Assembly (NCBI RefSeq): GCF_011493005.1
Contig: NZ_CP049157.1
Location: forward strand, 1,302,001 to 1,366,000
Direction of reading: 5' to 3'
Length of the DNA: 64,000 nt
DNA from: Caballeronia sp. SBC1
GTDB lineage: Bacteria > Pseudomonadota > Gammaproteobacteria > Burkholderiales > Burkholderiaceae
Part shown: one piece after another, positions 7,975 to 17,956 of the stretch
Numbering within the stretch: the first letter of the stretch is position 1
Layout: each line of letters opens with the position of its first letter
Translations under genes and position numbers: made by a program
Notes under the pieces: model-generated
What the model saw: only the letters and a program-made list of their open reading frames with translations
What the model was told of the DNA's origin: nothing
The model's database searches: none

Positions 7975-10269
7975 ATGGCTCGCACTCATCTTCATGGTTT
8001 TCCGCGCATCGGCGCTCATCGGGAACTCAAGTTCGCGCAAGAGGCGTTCTGGCGCGGGGAGTGCGACGATGCTCATTTGCGTAGCGTCGCAGAGGCGTTG
8101 CGTGCGCGCCATTGGGAGTTGCAACGATCGGCGAAGCTGGATTTCGTAGCGGTCGGCGACTTCGCCTATTACGACCAGATGCTGAACCTTACCGCGCTGT
8201 TGGGCGCGTTGCCGGAGCGGTTCGAATTCGAACCGTCGGCGCTTTCGCTTGCGCAATATTACGAGCTGGCGCGGGGCAACAAGACGCAACCCGCCATGGA
8301 GATGACCAAGTGGTTCGACACCAACTACCACTACCTTGTGCCGGAGTTGGGGCCGGGCACAACATTCAACGGTGGCGTCGACTGGTTCTTCGACGAAATC
8401 GACGAAGCGTTAGCACTGGATCATTCTGTCAAGCCGGTTCTCATTGGCCCGATCACGTACCTGTGGCTATCCAAGAGCCACATTCCCGGCTTTGACCGGC
8501 TTTCGCTTCTGCCGAAGCTCGTGATTCGCTATATGCGCATTCTCGACAAGTTGAAGCAACGCGGGATTGAATGGATTCAACTGGACGAACCGGCACTGTG
8601 CCTTGACCTGGATGACGAATGGCTCGAGGCCTTTTACGCGGCCTACGATGTGCTTGGCGAGTCAGGCAGCAAGATCATGCTGGGCACATATTTCGACACA
8701 GCCGCTCATCACGCACCGCTTGTCGCGAAACTGCCTGTGCAGGGTATCCATATCGACCTGATCAGGGCGCCCGAACAGCTGGACGCGTGGCGCGCGGCCC
8801 TACCGGCGGACAAAGTGCTGTCGGTGGGGGTGATCGACGGCCGGAATATCTGGCGGGCAGACCTCAGCGAAATCGTCGACTCACTTCGTAGCCTGAGCGA
8901 AGAATGTTCGGATAACTTATGGATTGCGCCGTCCTGTTCGCTGCTTCATGTCCCGGTCACGCTTGCCTCGGAGCAAAGGCTCGATAACCGCTTGACGTCG
9001 TGGCTTGCGTTCGCGACCGAGAAGCTTGATGAGGTTGCCGCCATTGCGCTCGCGCTAAGCGATTCGGCAGAAGCCGGATCTGCGCTCGCCGCCTCGAACG
9101 CAGCGCTCGATACGCGACGCAATTCGGACACGATCATCAACACCCTCGTTCAGCGAAGGACCGCTGCCATCACCCACGCGATGGCAAGCCGAAAAAGTCC
9201 TTTCGCCGAGCGCAAGCGAGTGCAGCGGCATACGCTCAGGCTGCCGCTCCTGCCGACCACGACTATTGGTTCGTTTCCCCAGACAATAGCGATTCGTCAG
9301 GCGCGCGCGGCGTATCGGCGCGGGGCACTGGGCGCGCTCGATTACCTGGAACGCATGCGCGCGGAGATCGCAACAGCAGTGCGCAAACAAGAGGAGCTCG
9401 GCCTCGACGTCCTCGTGCATGGCGAAGCGGAACGTAACGACATGGTCGAATTTTTCGCGGAGAAGCTGTGGGGATATGCGCTGACGGAGAACGGCTGGGT
9501 TCAGAACTACGGCTCGCGCTGCGTCAAGCCGCCTATCATTTACGGCGATATCTATCGTCCTGAACCCATGACGGTGGATAACACGTGCTACGCGCAATCC
9601 CTGACCAACCGCGTGATGAAGGGCGTTCTTACGGGACCGGTGACCATGCTCCAATGGTCTTTTGTCCGTGACGATCAACCCCGCGAAACAACGGCGCTGC
9701 AGCTTGCGTTGGCCATTCGCGACGAAGTAACGGACCTCGAAAAGGCCGGCATCCGCATCATCCAGATCGATGAGCCGGCGTTCCGTGAATGCTTGCCATT
9801 GCGCCAGGCCGAGTGGCCGGCTTACCTCGACTGGGCAACCCGGGCTTTCAAGATCTCTGCTAGCGGTGTCTCCGATGCTACGCAGATTCACACCCATATG
9901 TGTTATTCGGAGTTCAATGACATTCTCCCCTCCATCGCGGCGCTGGATGCGGACGTGATCACGATCGAGACGTCGCGCTCTTCAATCGAACTGCTCGACG
10001 GCTTCGGCGCGTTCGCCTACCCGAACGGAATCGGGCCCGGCGTCTATGACTCACACTCCGCGAGGGTGCCGAGCGTGGAGACAATGCAGCGCTTGCTTGA
10101 GCGAGCATGCGAAGTCATTCCTGCGGAGCATCTATGGGCCAACCCTGATTGCGGTTTGAAAACGCGCGCGTGGCCCGAGACAGAAGCGGCACTGACAAAC
10201 ATGATTCTTGCGGCCCGTGCCGTGCGAGAGACGATCACCGCAAAAAATAAGGAAATAGCGGAGGTCTGA
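7975..10269 (+). CDS. metE: Cobalamin-independent methionine synthase MetE
   Basis: 5-methyltetrahydropteroyltriglutamate-homocysteine methyltransferase, 764 residues, making methionine without B12. The zinc ligands fall at His641, Cys643, Glu665 and Cys726, exactly the E. coli numbering. Both halves of the duplicated barrel are present, with [10 protein letters not shown] at the N-terminus, and [10 protein letters not shown] opening the second half. The start ATG follows AAGGACGCATT. No riboswitch is visible directly before it, although a B12-controlled metal permease lies upstream; no adjacent metR is seen. Confidence 0.97.
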   Translation: MARTHLHGFPRIGAHRELKFAQEAFWRGECDDAHLRSVAEALRARHWELQRSAKLDFVAVGDFAYYDQMLNLTALLGALPERFEFEPSALSLAQYYELARGNKTQPAMEMTKWFDTNYHYLVPELGPGTTFNGGVDWFFDEIDEALALDHSVKPVLIGPITYLWLSKSHIPGFDRLSLLPKLVIRYMRILDKLKQRGIEWIQLDEPALCLDLDDEWLEAFYAAYDVLGESGSKIMLGTYFDTAAHHAPLVAKLPVQGIHIDLIRAPEQLDAWRAALPADKVLSVGVIDGRNIWRADLSEIVDSLRSLSEECSDNLWIAPSCSLLHVPVTLASEQRLDNRLTSWLAFATEKLDEVAAIALALSDSAEAGSALAASNAALDTRRNSDTIINTLVQRRTAAITHAMASRKSPFAERKRVQRHTLRLPLLPTTTIGSFPQTIAIRQARAAYRRGALGALDYLERMRAEIATAVRKQEELGLDVLVHGEAERNDMVEFFAEKLWGYALTENGWVQNYGSRCVKPPIIYGDIYRPEPMTVDNTCYAQSLTNRVMKGVLTGPVTMLQWSFVRDDQPRETTALQLALAIRDEVTDLEKAGIRIIQIDEPAFRECLPLRQAEWPAYLDWATRAFKISASGVSDATQIHTHMCYSEFNDILPSIAALDADVITIETSRSSIELLDGFGAFAYPNGIGPGVYDSHSARVPSVETMQRLLERACEVIPAEHLWANPDCGLKTRAWPETEAALTNMILAARAVRETITAKNKEIAEV

Positions 10270-10649
10270 GCTTTCGTCATCGAGCGAGTATCTTAGCCGG
10301 CGGCTTTGGCCACCATCATTGCCGCTCGTGACTTTAATCGACTTGCCGTGGCTACCAAAAAGTGTTCCGCGGCCCCTGAGGGGGCAGCCTGCGACGCTTG
10401 CCACCATGACCCTATCCTGCTCCCAATCCCGTGCGGCGAAACGCGAAGAAGGCACGCTTGGCGCACACAAGCCCGCAAGCGGCAGGCACTGAAGTCCACC
10501 CGAGCTTACCCGTAAAGAATCGTCTCGAAGTGAGGTTCTGCCATGCCGTAGCCGGTCCGTGCTACTGTATTCGGTTTGGCTTCGTTGACTTCGTACTCTA
10601 TTTTGTACTTTACTCACCACACCCACTTTCGGGACGCTCTGGACGCTTT
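10270..10649 (+). other. Intergenic stretch without a supported gene
   Basis: Between metE and the FKBP gene. It holds a short GC hairpin (GCCCC/GGGGC, 10372-10385) that could help end metE transcription, but no U-run. Short open frames on both strands lack ribosome sites and family features. Confidence 0.5.
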
Positions 10650-11054
10650 ATGAAAAAAGTATCGTTGCTGCTTACTCTTGCTTTTATCGCTTCGTCGTCG
10701 GCTTATGCTGCTACGGGCGCAACTGAAACGCTTCCTTCCGGCGTCACCGTGACGCAGATCAAGGAAGGCACCGGCGCGCAGCCTACCGCCGCCGACACCG
10801 TGACCGTCAACTATCGCGGCACGCTCGCCAATGGCACCGAATTCGACTCCTCGTACAAGCGCGGGCAGCCGGCATCGTTCCCGCTCGGACAGGTAGTCCC
10901 GTGCTGGACGCAAGGCCTTCAGAAGATGAAGGTTGGCGGCAAGGCCAAGCTCGTGTGCCCGCCGGCAACCGCATACGGCGATCGCGGCGTAGGCCCGATT
11001 CCTCCGAACAGCACGCTGACCTTTGAAGTCGAGCTGCTGAAAATCGGCAACTAA
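10650..11054 (+). CDS. Periplasmic FKBP-type peptidyl-prolyl cis-trans isomerase
   Basis: A 134-residue protein with a clear signal peptide (MKKVSLLLTLAFIASSSAYA, cleaved near residue 20) and one FKBP domain. The domain shows VNYRGTLANGTEFDSSY, FPLGQVVPCW and the ending PPNSTLTFEVELL, which are hallmark FKBP strands. It should catalyse proline isomerisation during folding of exported proteins. Most FKBPs have V(I)xGW in the active site; here it reads VVPCW, with cysteine in place of the usual glycine or alanine. It stands alone between long intergenic regions. Confidence 0.93.
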   Translation: MKKVSLLLTLAFIASSSAYAATGATETLPSGVTVTQIKEGTGAQPTAADTVTVNYRGTLANGTEFDSSYKRGQPASFPLGQVVPCWTQGLQKMKVGGKAKLVCPPATAYGDRGVGPIPPNSTLTFEVELLKIGN

Positions 11055-11779
11055 AGCCGCAACTCGAGGCTATACAACGCGCACTCGCTCACACGCATTC
11101 ATGCGAATCGCGCGTCCTGTGCTATTGCGATGTTCGATATCTTTTGTTATCGCAATAGCACTGTTGTGTAACGCCATCCAATAGATTTATAGATGCAGTG
11201 AACGTTTAATTGCATTGCAATGGAAAACCCTGCTCGCCTATACGTTTTGCTGTGCTTTGCCGCGTGTTTCCGGTCAGACAGCCAATCTTTAATCAGATGA
11301 TTGATGGGCGCGAAATAAAAACTATCGGCGTGAACAGGACACGCGAACCTGTCACTTGCACGAACTAGAATATGCGCCGGCGCGCATGCCAGCGGCAACC
11401 AGAGGTCAGAGTCGGCTCTACAGAGCCGGACTTCAATGCCACGCAATGTCATGTAGTGGGGGAGTACGAAAAGTACGAAATGGGGGGTGTACGGCAGCAC
11501 GTAACGATTGCCGCCTCAGTTGCAGTTTTAATAAGCGTCCGGTAACATTAATTCATGGGCGTTATCATTTTTTACTAAACTGGTCACCTGCCGGGACTGC
11601 CGGAATAAGCAATTTCCTGTCGTTTTTCCGAGCGGCAGATAGGGCATGCAAAGGCGTTTCGCAAGAGTCTCGCTGCATAACCCGTTGTCGAGGGGTCAAA
11701 ATCACTAAACACGCCCTCGCGACCGGTGTTAATAAAAAGAGGGCTGTATTCTAGTCACTTCCACCACCATGGCGACGCT
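11055..11779 (+). other. Long intergenic region, AT-richer than its neighbours
   Basis: About 725 bases with no supported gene. Besides the perfect inverted repeat listed separately, it has a short GCTC/GAGC palindrome near 11419 and an AT-rich stretch around 11520-11580 that probably holds the promoter for the binding-protein/GGDEF operon. Short frames here have no ribosome site or recognisable family. Confidence 0.5.
11119..11161. repeat. Perfect 13-bp inverted repeat
   Basis: GTGCTATTGCGAT (11119-11131) and ATCGCAATAGCAC (11149-11161) are exact reverse complements with a 17-base spacer. It lies 65 bases after the FKBP stop. It could be a terminator stem, though no U-run follows on either strand, or a protein-binding site. 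Confidence 0.8.
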
Positions 11780-12574
11780 GTGATCCGACACACTCTGGGC
11801 GGCATGCTACTGGTGATGTCATGCCTCGGCCGTGCGGTCGCGGCAGGCCCCGATTGCTCCCGTCCCTTCACGCTTGCACTGCACGACCACGGCCTGCTTT
11901 ATTCCGCCGATACCGACACCGGCATCGACCGGGATTTCGCCGATGAACTGATCCGCCGCAGCGGCTGCCAGATCACCGTCAGCCTCATGTCGCGTGCGCG
12001 CATCTGGCAATTGATCGAATCCGGCGCGCTCGATTTCAGCTTGTCCGGTATTGCCAACACCGAGCGCAACCACTTCGCTTCATTCGCCTGGTACTTCAGC
12101 AACAAATACTATTTGCTGGTGCGCAAAGACGCGGGCATGCACCAGTTGGCCGATTTCGAGCGTAGCGACAAGTTTCAACTGGGCGTGATCCGCAGCTTCC
12201 GCTACAGCGACTCCGCCAACAAGCTGGTCGATACGCTCGCGGCTGAGAACCGCGTCAGCCAGGCGGGCGGCCTGGCGCCGTTGTACGAGGCGCTGATCCA
12301 CCAGCGCATCCAGGGCATGATCATGGAGCCCTTCGACTACCCCGCGCTGGACGAAAAGAAGATCCGCGATGTCACCACCATCATCGAGTTTAACGATCCC
12401 GCCATACCTCATGGCCTGATCATGTCGAAGAAGGCGCTCTCGCCCGCCGAGCAGGACAAGTGGCGCGCGCTGGTGAACGAGATGCGCGCGGACGGAACCG
12501 TGCTGCGTATTTTCGAGAAGTACTTCAAACCCGACCTGGCCAGATCCATGGTCGATTTCCAGGCACCCCCGTGA
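11780..12574 (+). CDS. Periplasmic solute-binding protein family 3 (SBP_bac_3)
   Basis: About 264 residues from a GTG at 11780: a short signal peptide ending near AVAAG, then a family 3 binding-protein fold (CSRPFTLALHDHGLLY, IDRDFADELIRRSGC, LDFSLSGIANTERN, and a C-terminal MRADGTVLRIFEKYFKP). Such proteins bind amino acids or small polar solutes. There is no transporter next to it; instead it overlaps by four bases (GTGA) a membrane cyclic-di-GMP protein, so it may be a sensory ligand-binding partner rather than a transport subunit. The start is uncertain: GTG 11726 and ATG 11804 are in frame and none has a good ribosome site. Confidence 0.85.
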   Translation: MIRHTLGGMLLVMSCLGRAVAAGPDCSRPFTLALHDHGLLYSADTDTGIDRDFADELIRRSGCQITVSLMSRARIWQLIESGALDFSLSGIANTERNHFASFAWYFSNKYYLLVRKDAGMHQLADFERSDKFQLGVIRSFRYSDSANKLVDTLAAENRVSQAGGLAPLYEALIHQRIQGMIMEPFDYPALDEKKIRDVTTIIEFNDPAIPHGLIMSKKALSPAEQDKWRALVNEMRADGTVLRIFEKYFKPDLARSMVDFQAPP

Positions 12575-15500
12575 CCTGGGCTCGGCTGGTATTGCTGCCC
12601 CTGCTGATCTTGTCCGCCGCACTTGGCGTCACGTGGATAGTCTGGGATCACGAGCGGCAAGCTTCCCACAACGAATTGCTTTCCCAGTTCGAATTTTCAC
12701 TGGGCGACGTGGTCAGCCGCGTCGAACAGCGCATGTCGACTTACGAGCAGATGCTGCGCGGCGTGCAGGGCTTGTTCGCCGCCACCGGCCAGATGGATCG
12801 CGACCACTTCCGCGACTACGTTGGCGCGCTCAATCTCGACGCCAATTTTTCCGGCATCCAGACCATCGGGGTCATCGAGTGGGTGCCGGCGGCGCGCAGG
12901 GACGCGCATATCGCTGCGATGCATCAGCTGGGTTTTCCTGGCTATACCATCCAGCCGCAGGGCTCGCGCGAAAACTACGCGCCAATCATCCAGCGCGAAC
13001 CGTCTGCGAACAGCAACCGCGCCCCGCTCGGACTGGATCCCTGGGTCGACCCTGTGCGGCGGCAGGCAATGGAGAAGGCGCGCGATTCCGGCATGGTGGC
13101 GGTCTCCGGCAAAGTTCGCCTGGGCGTGGACTCCGGGCCGGATGCAAAACCCGCTTTCGTCATGTACCTGCCGATCTACGACCGGGGCCAGCCGCACGAC
13201 AGCGTCGCCGAGCGCCGGGCGCATCTTGCCGGCTGGGTGTATGCGTCGTTTCGCATGCACGATGTCATCGCCAGCCTGTACGGCGACCCGCTGCCCGGCC
13301 TCGCGTTAGCCATCTACGACGGCGTGGAGCCGTCCGCCGCGGCCTTGCTGTATCGCTCGCGTGCCATCGGCGAGCAGCACCGGCCTCCGCTCATTTCAGC
13401 CAATGAGTACCTGGTGGTCGCCGGGCACAACTGGACGCTTTCGATGAGCACCCTTGACGACTTCAAGGGCCGCTTCGGGCGTAACGCCGGAGCATTGATC
13501 GCTGTCACCGGTACGGGCTTAAGCCTGCTGCTGGCGCTACTCGCCTGGCTGATGGTCACCGGCCGCGGCCGCGCGATGCGGCTGGCTTCCAATATGACCC
13601 GCGAGTTACGCGAGAGCGAAGAGAAGTTCCGTGCCATCGCGGACTGCACGGTCAACTGGGAAGTCTGGTGGGGACCGGATGGCAAACCGCGCTGGATCAA
13701 TCCCTCGGTCGAGGAATACACCGGATACACCGTCGACGAATGCATGGCGATGACTGACTTCGCCGGCACGCTGATCCACCCCGATGATATGGCCCGCGTT
13801 GCACCCGAGTTCCTGAGGGGGCTCCAGGGATCTCGCGGCGACGACCTCGAATTCCGCTGCGTCCGCAAGGACGGAACGCTAGTCTGGCTATCCGTTTCCT
13901 GGGTTCCGATCACCGACGCCAAAGGCGCTTTCGCGGGTTTTCGGACCAGCGGGCGCGACATCACGGACCGCAAGCAGGTTGAGGCCGAGCTGCGGATTGC
14001 GGCGGTCGCCTTCGATTCGCTCGAAGCCATGATGGTCACCGACGCGAACAACACCATCCTGCGGGTCAATTCGGCGTTCACCGAGTGCACGGGTTACACC
14101 GCTGAAGAAGCAGTGGGCCAGACACCGCGAATGCTGCGCTCACACCATCACGACGCCGCTTTTTTCAGCGAGATGTGGGAAACGATCCACCGCGTGGGCG
14201 GCTGGCAGGGCGAGATCTGGGGGCGTCGCAAGAATGGCGAGGTCTATCCGAAATGGCTGACGATCTCGGCGGTGACCGGCGAAGGTGGAATCGTCAGCCA
14301 CTATGTAGGCACGCATCACGACATTACCGAGCGGAAGATCGCGGAAGAACGCATCAAGGAGCTCGCCTTCTTCGATGCCCTGACGCGTCTGCCCAACCGC
14401 ACGTTGCTACTGGATCGCCTGACGCAGGCCATCACGGTCAGCGCGCGAAGCGGTGCGTGCGGCGCGCTGCTGTTCATCGACCTGGATCACTTCAAGACGC
14501 TCAACGACACCCTGGGCCACGACAAGGGCGACCTGCTGCTGCAGCAAGTGGCGCAGCGCCTGGCTGCCAGCGTACGTGACGGCGATACCGTGGCGCGGGT
14601 AGGCGGCGACGAGTTCGTCGTGGTGCTCGGAAGCCTCCACGAAACCTGGCAGGAAGCGGCCAGCCAAACGGAAGGCATGGGCGAAATCATCCTTGATGTT
14701 CTCGGCAAGTCGTACCAGCTTGACGACATCGATTACCGCAGTACGGCCAGCATTGGCGCGACGGTGTTCAGTGGCTACGAGACCCCTATCGACGAGTTGC
14801 TGAAACAGGCCGACCTCGCCATGTACAAGTCCAAGGAACTGGGGCGCAACGCGATGTGTTTCTTCGACCCGGCCATGCAGACCGTTGTTGTGGAACGGGC
14901 AGCGCTCGAGGGGGGCTTGCGCAAGGCTATAGAAGGCGATCAATTCGTGCTGCATTACCAGGCGCAGGTGCTCGACGGCGACCGGGTCATCGGAGCCGAA
15001 GCACTCGTGCGTTGGCAGCATCCTCAGCGCGGGATGGTTCCGCCAGCCGATTTCATCCACCTCGCTGAAGAGACCGGGATGATCCTGGCGTTGGGCAACT
15101 GGGTGTTGGAAAACGCGTGTACTCAGCTTGCGTTGTGGGCCGTGCGGCCGGACATGTCGCACCTGACGATCGCAGTCAATGTCAGCGCGCAGCAATTCCG
15201 CGAGCCCGATTTCGTGGCCAAGGTGTTGAACGTGATCCGTCGGACGGGCGCCAACCCGAACCGGCTCAAGCTGGAACTGACTGAGAGCGTATTGGTGGAC
15301 AACGTGCAGGACATCATTGACAAGATGCATGCGCTCAAGGCCCGTGGCGTGGTCTTTTCGCTGGACGATTTCGGCATCGGCTATTCGTCGCTTTCGTACT
15401 TGAAGCGCTTGCCTCTGGATCAGTTGAAAATCGACCAGTCATTCGTGCGCGACGTGCTCGTCGATCCAAACGATGCGGCGATTGCGAGGACTATCGTGGC

Positions 15501-15687
15501 GCTGGCGCAAAGCTTGGGCTTAGGGGTGATTGCCGAAGGCGTGGAGACCGAAGAACAGCGCGATTTCCTGGCCGGTGCCGGCTGTCATGCCTACCAAGGT
15601 TTCTATTTTTGCAGGCCGCTGCCCATTGACGGGTTTGAAGAGTTTGCAGCCAGAGGGCGAATGAAGCCGCAAGCGGCCCGCGCATAA
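12571..15687 (+). CDS. CHASE-PAS-PAS-GGDEF-EAL membrane cyclic-di-GMP signalling protein
   Basis: A 1038-residue inner-membrane protein that should make and/or break cyclic-di-GMP. Order: transmembrane helix (about 5-26), periplasmic CHASE sensor (about 75-270), second helix (about 308-330), two PAS/PAC domains (about 345-470 and 472-590), GGDEF domain, EAL domain. The active motif GGDEF is intact at 678-682, with an I-site RDGD five residues before it. The EAL motif is intact at 810-812, with LTES, DDFGIGYSS, KIDQSF and AEGVET downstream, so both activities are plausible. GTG 12571 is chosen because it overlaps the preceding stop (GTGA) and places the first helix at the N-terminus. Confidence 0.93.
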   Translation: MTWARLVLLPLLILSAALGVTWIVWDHERQASHNELLSQFEFSLGDVVSRVEQRMSTYEQMLRGVQGLFAATGQMDRDHFRDYVGALNLDANFSGIQTIGVIEWVPAARRDAHIAAMHQLGFPGYTIQPQGSRENYAPIIQREPSANSNRAPLGLDPWVDPVRRQAMEKARDSGMVAVSGKVRLGVDSGPDAKPAFVMYLPIYDRGQPHDSVAERRAHLAGWVYASFRMHDVIASLYGDPLPGLALAIYDGVEPSAAALLYRSRAIGEQHRPPLISANEYLVVAGHNWTLSMSTLDDFKGRFGRNAGALIAVTGTGLSLLLALLAWLMVTGRGRAMRLASNMTRELRESEEKFRAIADCTVNWEVWWGPDGKPRWINPSVEEYTGYTVDECMAMTDFAGTLIHPDDMARVAPEFLRGLQGSRGDDLEFRCVRKDGTLVWLSVSWVPITDAKGAFAGFRTSGRDITDRKQVEAELRIAAVAFDSLEAMMVTDANNTILRVNSAFTECTGYTAEEAVGQTPRMLRSHHHDAAFFSEMWETIHRVGGWQGEIWGRRKNGEVYPKWLTISAVTGEGGIVSHYVGTHHDITERKIAEERIKELAFFDALTRLPNRTLLLDRLTQAITVSARSGACGALLFIDLDHFKTLNDTLGHDKGDLLLQQVAQRLAASVRDGDTVARVGGDEFVVVLGSLHETWQEAASQTEGMGEIILDVLGKSYQLDDIDYRSTASIGATVFSGYETPIDELLKQADLAMYKSKELGRNAMCFFDPAMQTVVVERAALEGGLRKAIEGDQFVLHYQAQVLDGDRVIGAEALVRWQHPQRGMVPPADFIHLAEETGMILALGNWVLENACTQLALWAVRPDMSHLTIAVNVSAQQFREPDFVAKVLNVIRRTGANPNRLKLELTESVLVDNVQDIIDKMHALKARGVVFSLDDFGIGYSSLSYLKRLPLDQLKIDQSFVRDVLVDPNDAAIARTIVALAQSLGLGVIAEGVETEEQRDFLAGAGCHAYQGFYFCRPLPIDGFEEFAARGRMKPQAARA

Positions 15688-15724
15688 TAGTTCGAGCGGT
15701 TGCCTGCATTACTTCGCGTGGGCG

Positions 15725-16576
15725 TTAGATTCGCAGGTCGGTCAGGATCTGTTCCGCCAAAAAATCACAGGGCGGCCGGTTCGATCCCGCGCTGCGCGCG
15801 AGCACGATTTCCAGGTCCGGCAGCGCCGGCAGGCCGTCCGCAATGCCAAGCTGTACGAACCGTTCCGGAATGCTGCATCGGGACAGCGGGGCAATCGCGA
15901 GTCCTGCTTCGACCATGCTGAAAAGGCCCAACAGGCTAGGGCTTTCATACGACGTGCGATAGCTGATCTTAGCCCGCTCGAGCGCGTGGATAGCCTTGGA
16001 CCGCGCGACGCTACCCGGTGCGAAGACGGCAATGGGCAGCGGACGCTCCTTCCAGACTTCGTTGCCGACGGCGTAACCGGCCCAGACCATCGGCTCAAGC
16101 CGGATAAAGTCACCGCTTAGCCCCTTCATTCGCGTCATGCAGGCGAGATCGATCTTGCCTTCCTTGATGAGCGGCGCCAGTGCGTTGCTCGGCATGCCGA
16201 TGACCTGAATCTCGACCTTGGGGTAGGTGGCGGAAAATTTCCTCAGCACGGCGGGCAGGAGCGACGACGCGTAGTCGTCCGGAACCCCGATTGCCACCCG
16301 CCCCCTGACGTCCGGGCGAACAATCGACGCCCAGGCTTCGTCGCGCAGGGCAAGCAACCGCCTCGCATAGGCGAGCAGCACGTGGCCGTCCTGTGTCAGC
16401 GTGATGTTGCGCGGCTTGCGTGAAAATAAGGGCTTGCCCAAGGATGTCTCCAGCGACTTGATCTGCATGCTCACGGCGGATTGCGAACGATGCACGAGCG
16501 CGGCGCCGCGCAGGAAACTGCCTGTGTCAGCAACGGCTACAAACATGGAGAGCGCATCAAGATCGAAGGTTTTCAT
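15725..16576 (-). CDS. LysR-family transcriptional regulator
   Basis: 283 residues. The N-terminal winged helix-turn-helix reads LDALSMFVAVADTGSFLRGA...SQSAVSMQIKSLE, and a LysR effector domain follows (GRVAIGVPDDYASSLLPAVL, with a hinge near residue 90). It is divergent from the aminotransferase gene at 16693 with 116 bases between, the usual arrangement when a LysR protein controls its neighbour. Its effector cannot be predicted. It converges on the GGDEF-EAL gene. Confidence 0.92.
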   Translation of the reverse strand: MKTFDLDALSMFVAVADTGSFLRGAALVHRSQSAVSMQIKSLETSLGKPLFSRKPRNITLTQDGHVLLAYARRLLALRDEAWASIVRPDVRGRVAIGVPDDYASSLLPAVLRKFSATYPKVEIQVIGMPSNALAPLIKEGKIDLACMTRMKGLSGDFIRLEPMVWAGYAVGNEVWKERPLPIAVFAPGSVARSKAIHALERAKISYRTSYESPSLLGLFSMVEAGLAIAPLSRCSIPERFVQLGIADGLPALPDLEIVLARSAGSNRPPCDFLAEQILTDLRI

Positions 16577-16692
16577 CAGTATTTGAAGTATCAGGAAATC
16601 TGAACGAAGTCTTCAATATAACTCGCTTTCCTGAATCTGACGGGCCTTGCATACTGGGCGTCCCTCAACGCGAAAACGCCGGAAACGAAACG

Positions 16693-17910
16693 ATGTCGAT
16701 GACCTACGATGACTTCAGAAAGCTTGGACTCACAATCGATATGACCCGTGGAAAGCCGTCTCCGGAACAACTCGACCTGTCCTCGGACGCACTGGCCAAC
16801 GCGCTGAAAGCGGGCGAATTCATGTCGCGCGATGGCATCGATTGCCGCAATTATGGTCATGCGCTGGGTCTTCCCGAAGCACGTGAATTTGGCGCCGATC
16901 TGCTTGGGGTCGCTGCGGAGCAGGTGGTGGCTGCGGGTAACTCCAGCCTCGAGTTGATGCATGACGCCATGGCATTCGCCATCCTGCATGGCATGGCTGA
17001 CGGCAAGCCGTGGCGCAACGCGGGTGACATCGCGTTCCTTTGCCCCGTGCCGGGATACGACCGCCATTTCGCGATCTGTGCGGCGCTTGGCGTGCGCATG
17101 ATCCCGGTGCCGCTGACCGGCAATGGCCCCGATATGGATTTTGTCGAAGCGCAGGTCGCGGCCGATCCGGCCATCAAGGGCATGTGGTGCGTGCCGCTGT
17201 ACAGCAATCCGACCGGCGAAATCTACTCAGCCGATACGATTCGTCGTCTCGCCTCGATGCCAACCGCCGCCCCGGACTTTCGCCTGTTCTGGGACGACGC
17301 GTACCGGTTCCATCACCTGACGGAGCAGAAGCACACCACGCTGAACATGATCGACGCTTGCGCGGCGGCGGGGCATCCGGACCGGGCGCTGGTGTTCGCG
17401 TCGCTGTCCAAGATCACTGTTGCCGGGGCTGCGTTGGCGTTCGTTGCATCGTCGCGGCGCAACATTGACTGGTGGCAGCGTTGCTCGTTTATCAGGACCA
17501 TTGGACCGGACAAGCTCAATCAACTCCGGCACGTACGGTTTCTGCGCGACCGGCAGACATTGGAGCGCTTGATGGAGCGGCACCGGGCGCTGTTGCAACC
17601 CAAGTTCGACGCCATGATAACGACCTTCGGCGAGATCCTTGCCGATCTGCCGGGCGTGTCCTGGACCGTGCCGCAAGGGGGTTATTTCATCAGCCTCTAT
17701 AGTCCCGATGGTCTCGCGAAACGCACGGTCGCGCTGGCCGCTGAAGCGGGCATTGCAATGACGCCAGCAGGCGCTGCGTTCCCTCATGGTCTCGATCCGC
17801 GGGATCGGCATCTGCGCGTTGCGCCGACCTTTCCCGCACTCGATGAAGTGAAGCGGGCCGCGCAAGGGATTGCATTGTCCTTGCGTCGCGCGTTCGAAGA
17901 GCAGGGGTGA
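16693..17910 (+). CDS. PLP-dependent aminotransferase, type Ic aspartate aminotransferase-like (PF12897 group)
   Basis: 405 residues. The N-terminal TRGKPSPEQLDLS is the mark of the subgroup typified by Corynebacterium AspT (Asp_aminotransf family). Cofactor-binding features are visible: YSNPTGE, FWDDAYRFHH, and the Schiff-base lysine in SLSKITVAGAA; an arginine in LRVAPTFP near the C-terminus should hold the substrate carboxylate. Substrate is probably aspartate or a related acid, but annotations in this family also include MocR-like names, so specificity is open. The LysR gene upstream on the other strand is its likely regulator. Confidence 0.88.
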   Translation: MSMTYDDFRKLGLTIDMTRGKPSPEQLDLSSDALANALKAGEFMSRDGIDCRNYGHALGLPEAREFGADLLGVAAEQVVAAGNSSLELMHDAMAFAILHGMADGKPWRNAGDIAFLCPVPGYDRHFAICAALGVRMIPVPLTGNGPDMDFVEAQVAADPAIKGMWCVPLYSNPTGEIYSADTIRRLASMPTAAPDFRLFWDDAYRFHHLTEQKHTTLNMIDACAAAGHPDRALVFASLSKITVAGAALAFVASSRRNIDWWQRCSFIRTIGPDKLNQLRHVRFLRDRQTLERLMERHRALLQPKFDAMITTFGEILADLPGVSWTVPQGGYFISLYSPDGLAKRTVALAAEAGIAMTPAGAAFPHGLDPRDRHLRVAPTFPALDEVKRAAQGIALSLRRAFEEQG

Positions 17911-17956
17911 TTGTTTGAATTTCTGCGGGTGGTTGGGGCCCTCGCTCAATACACTG

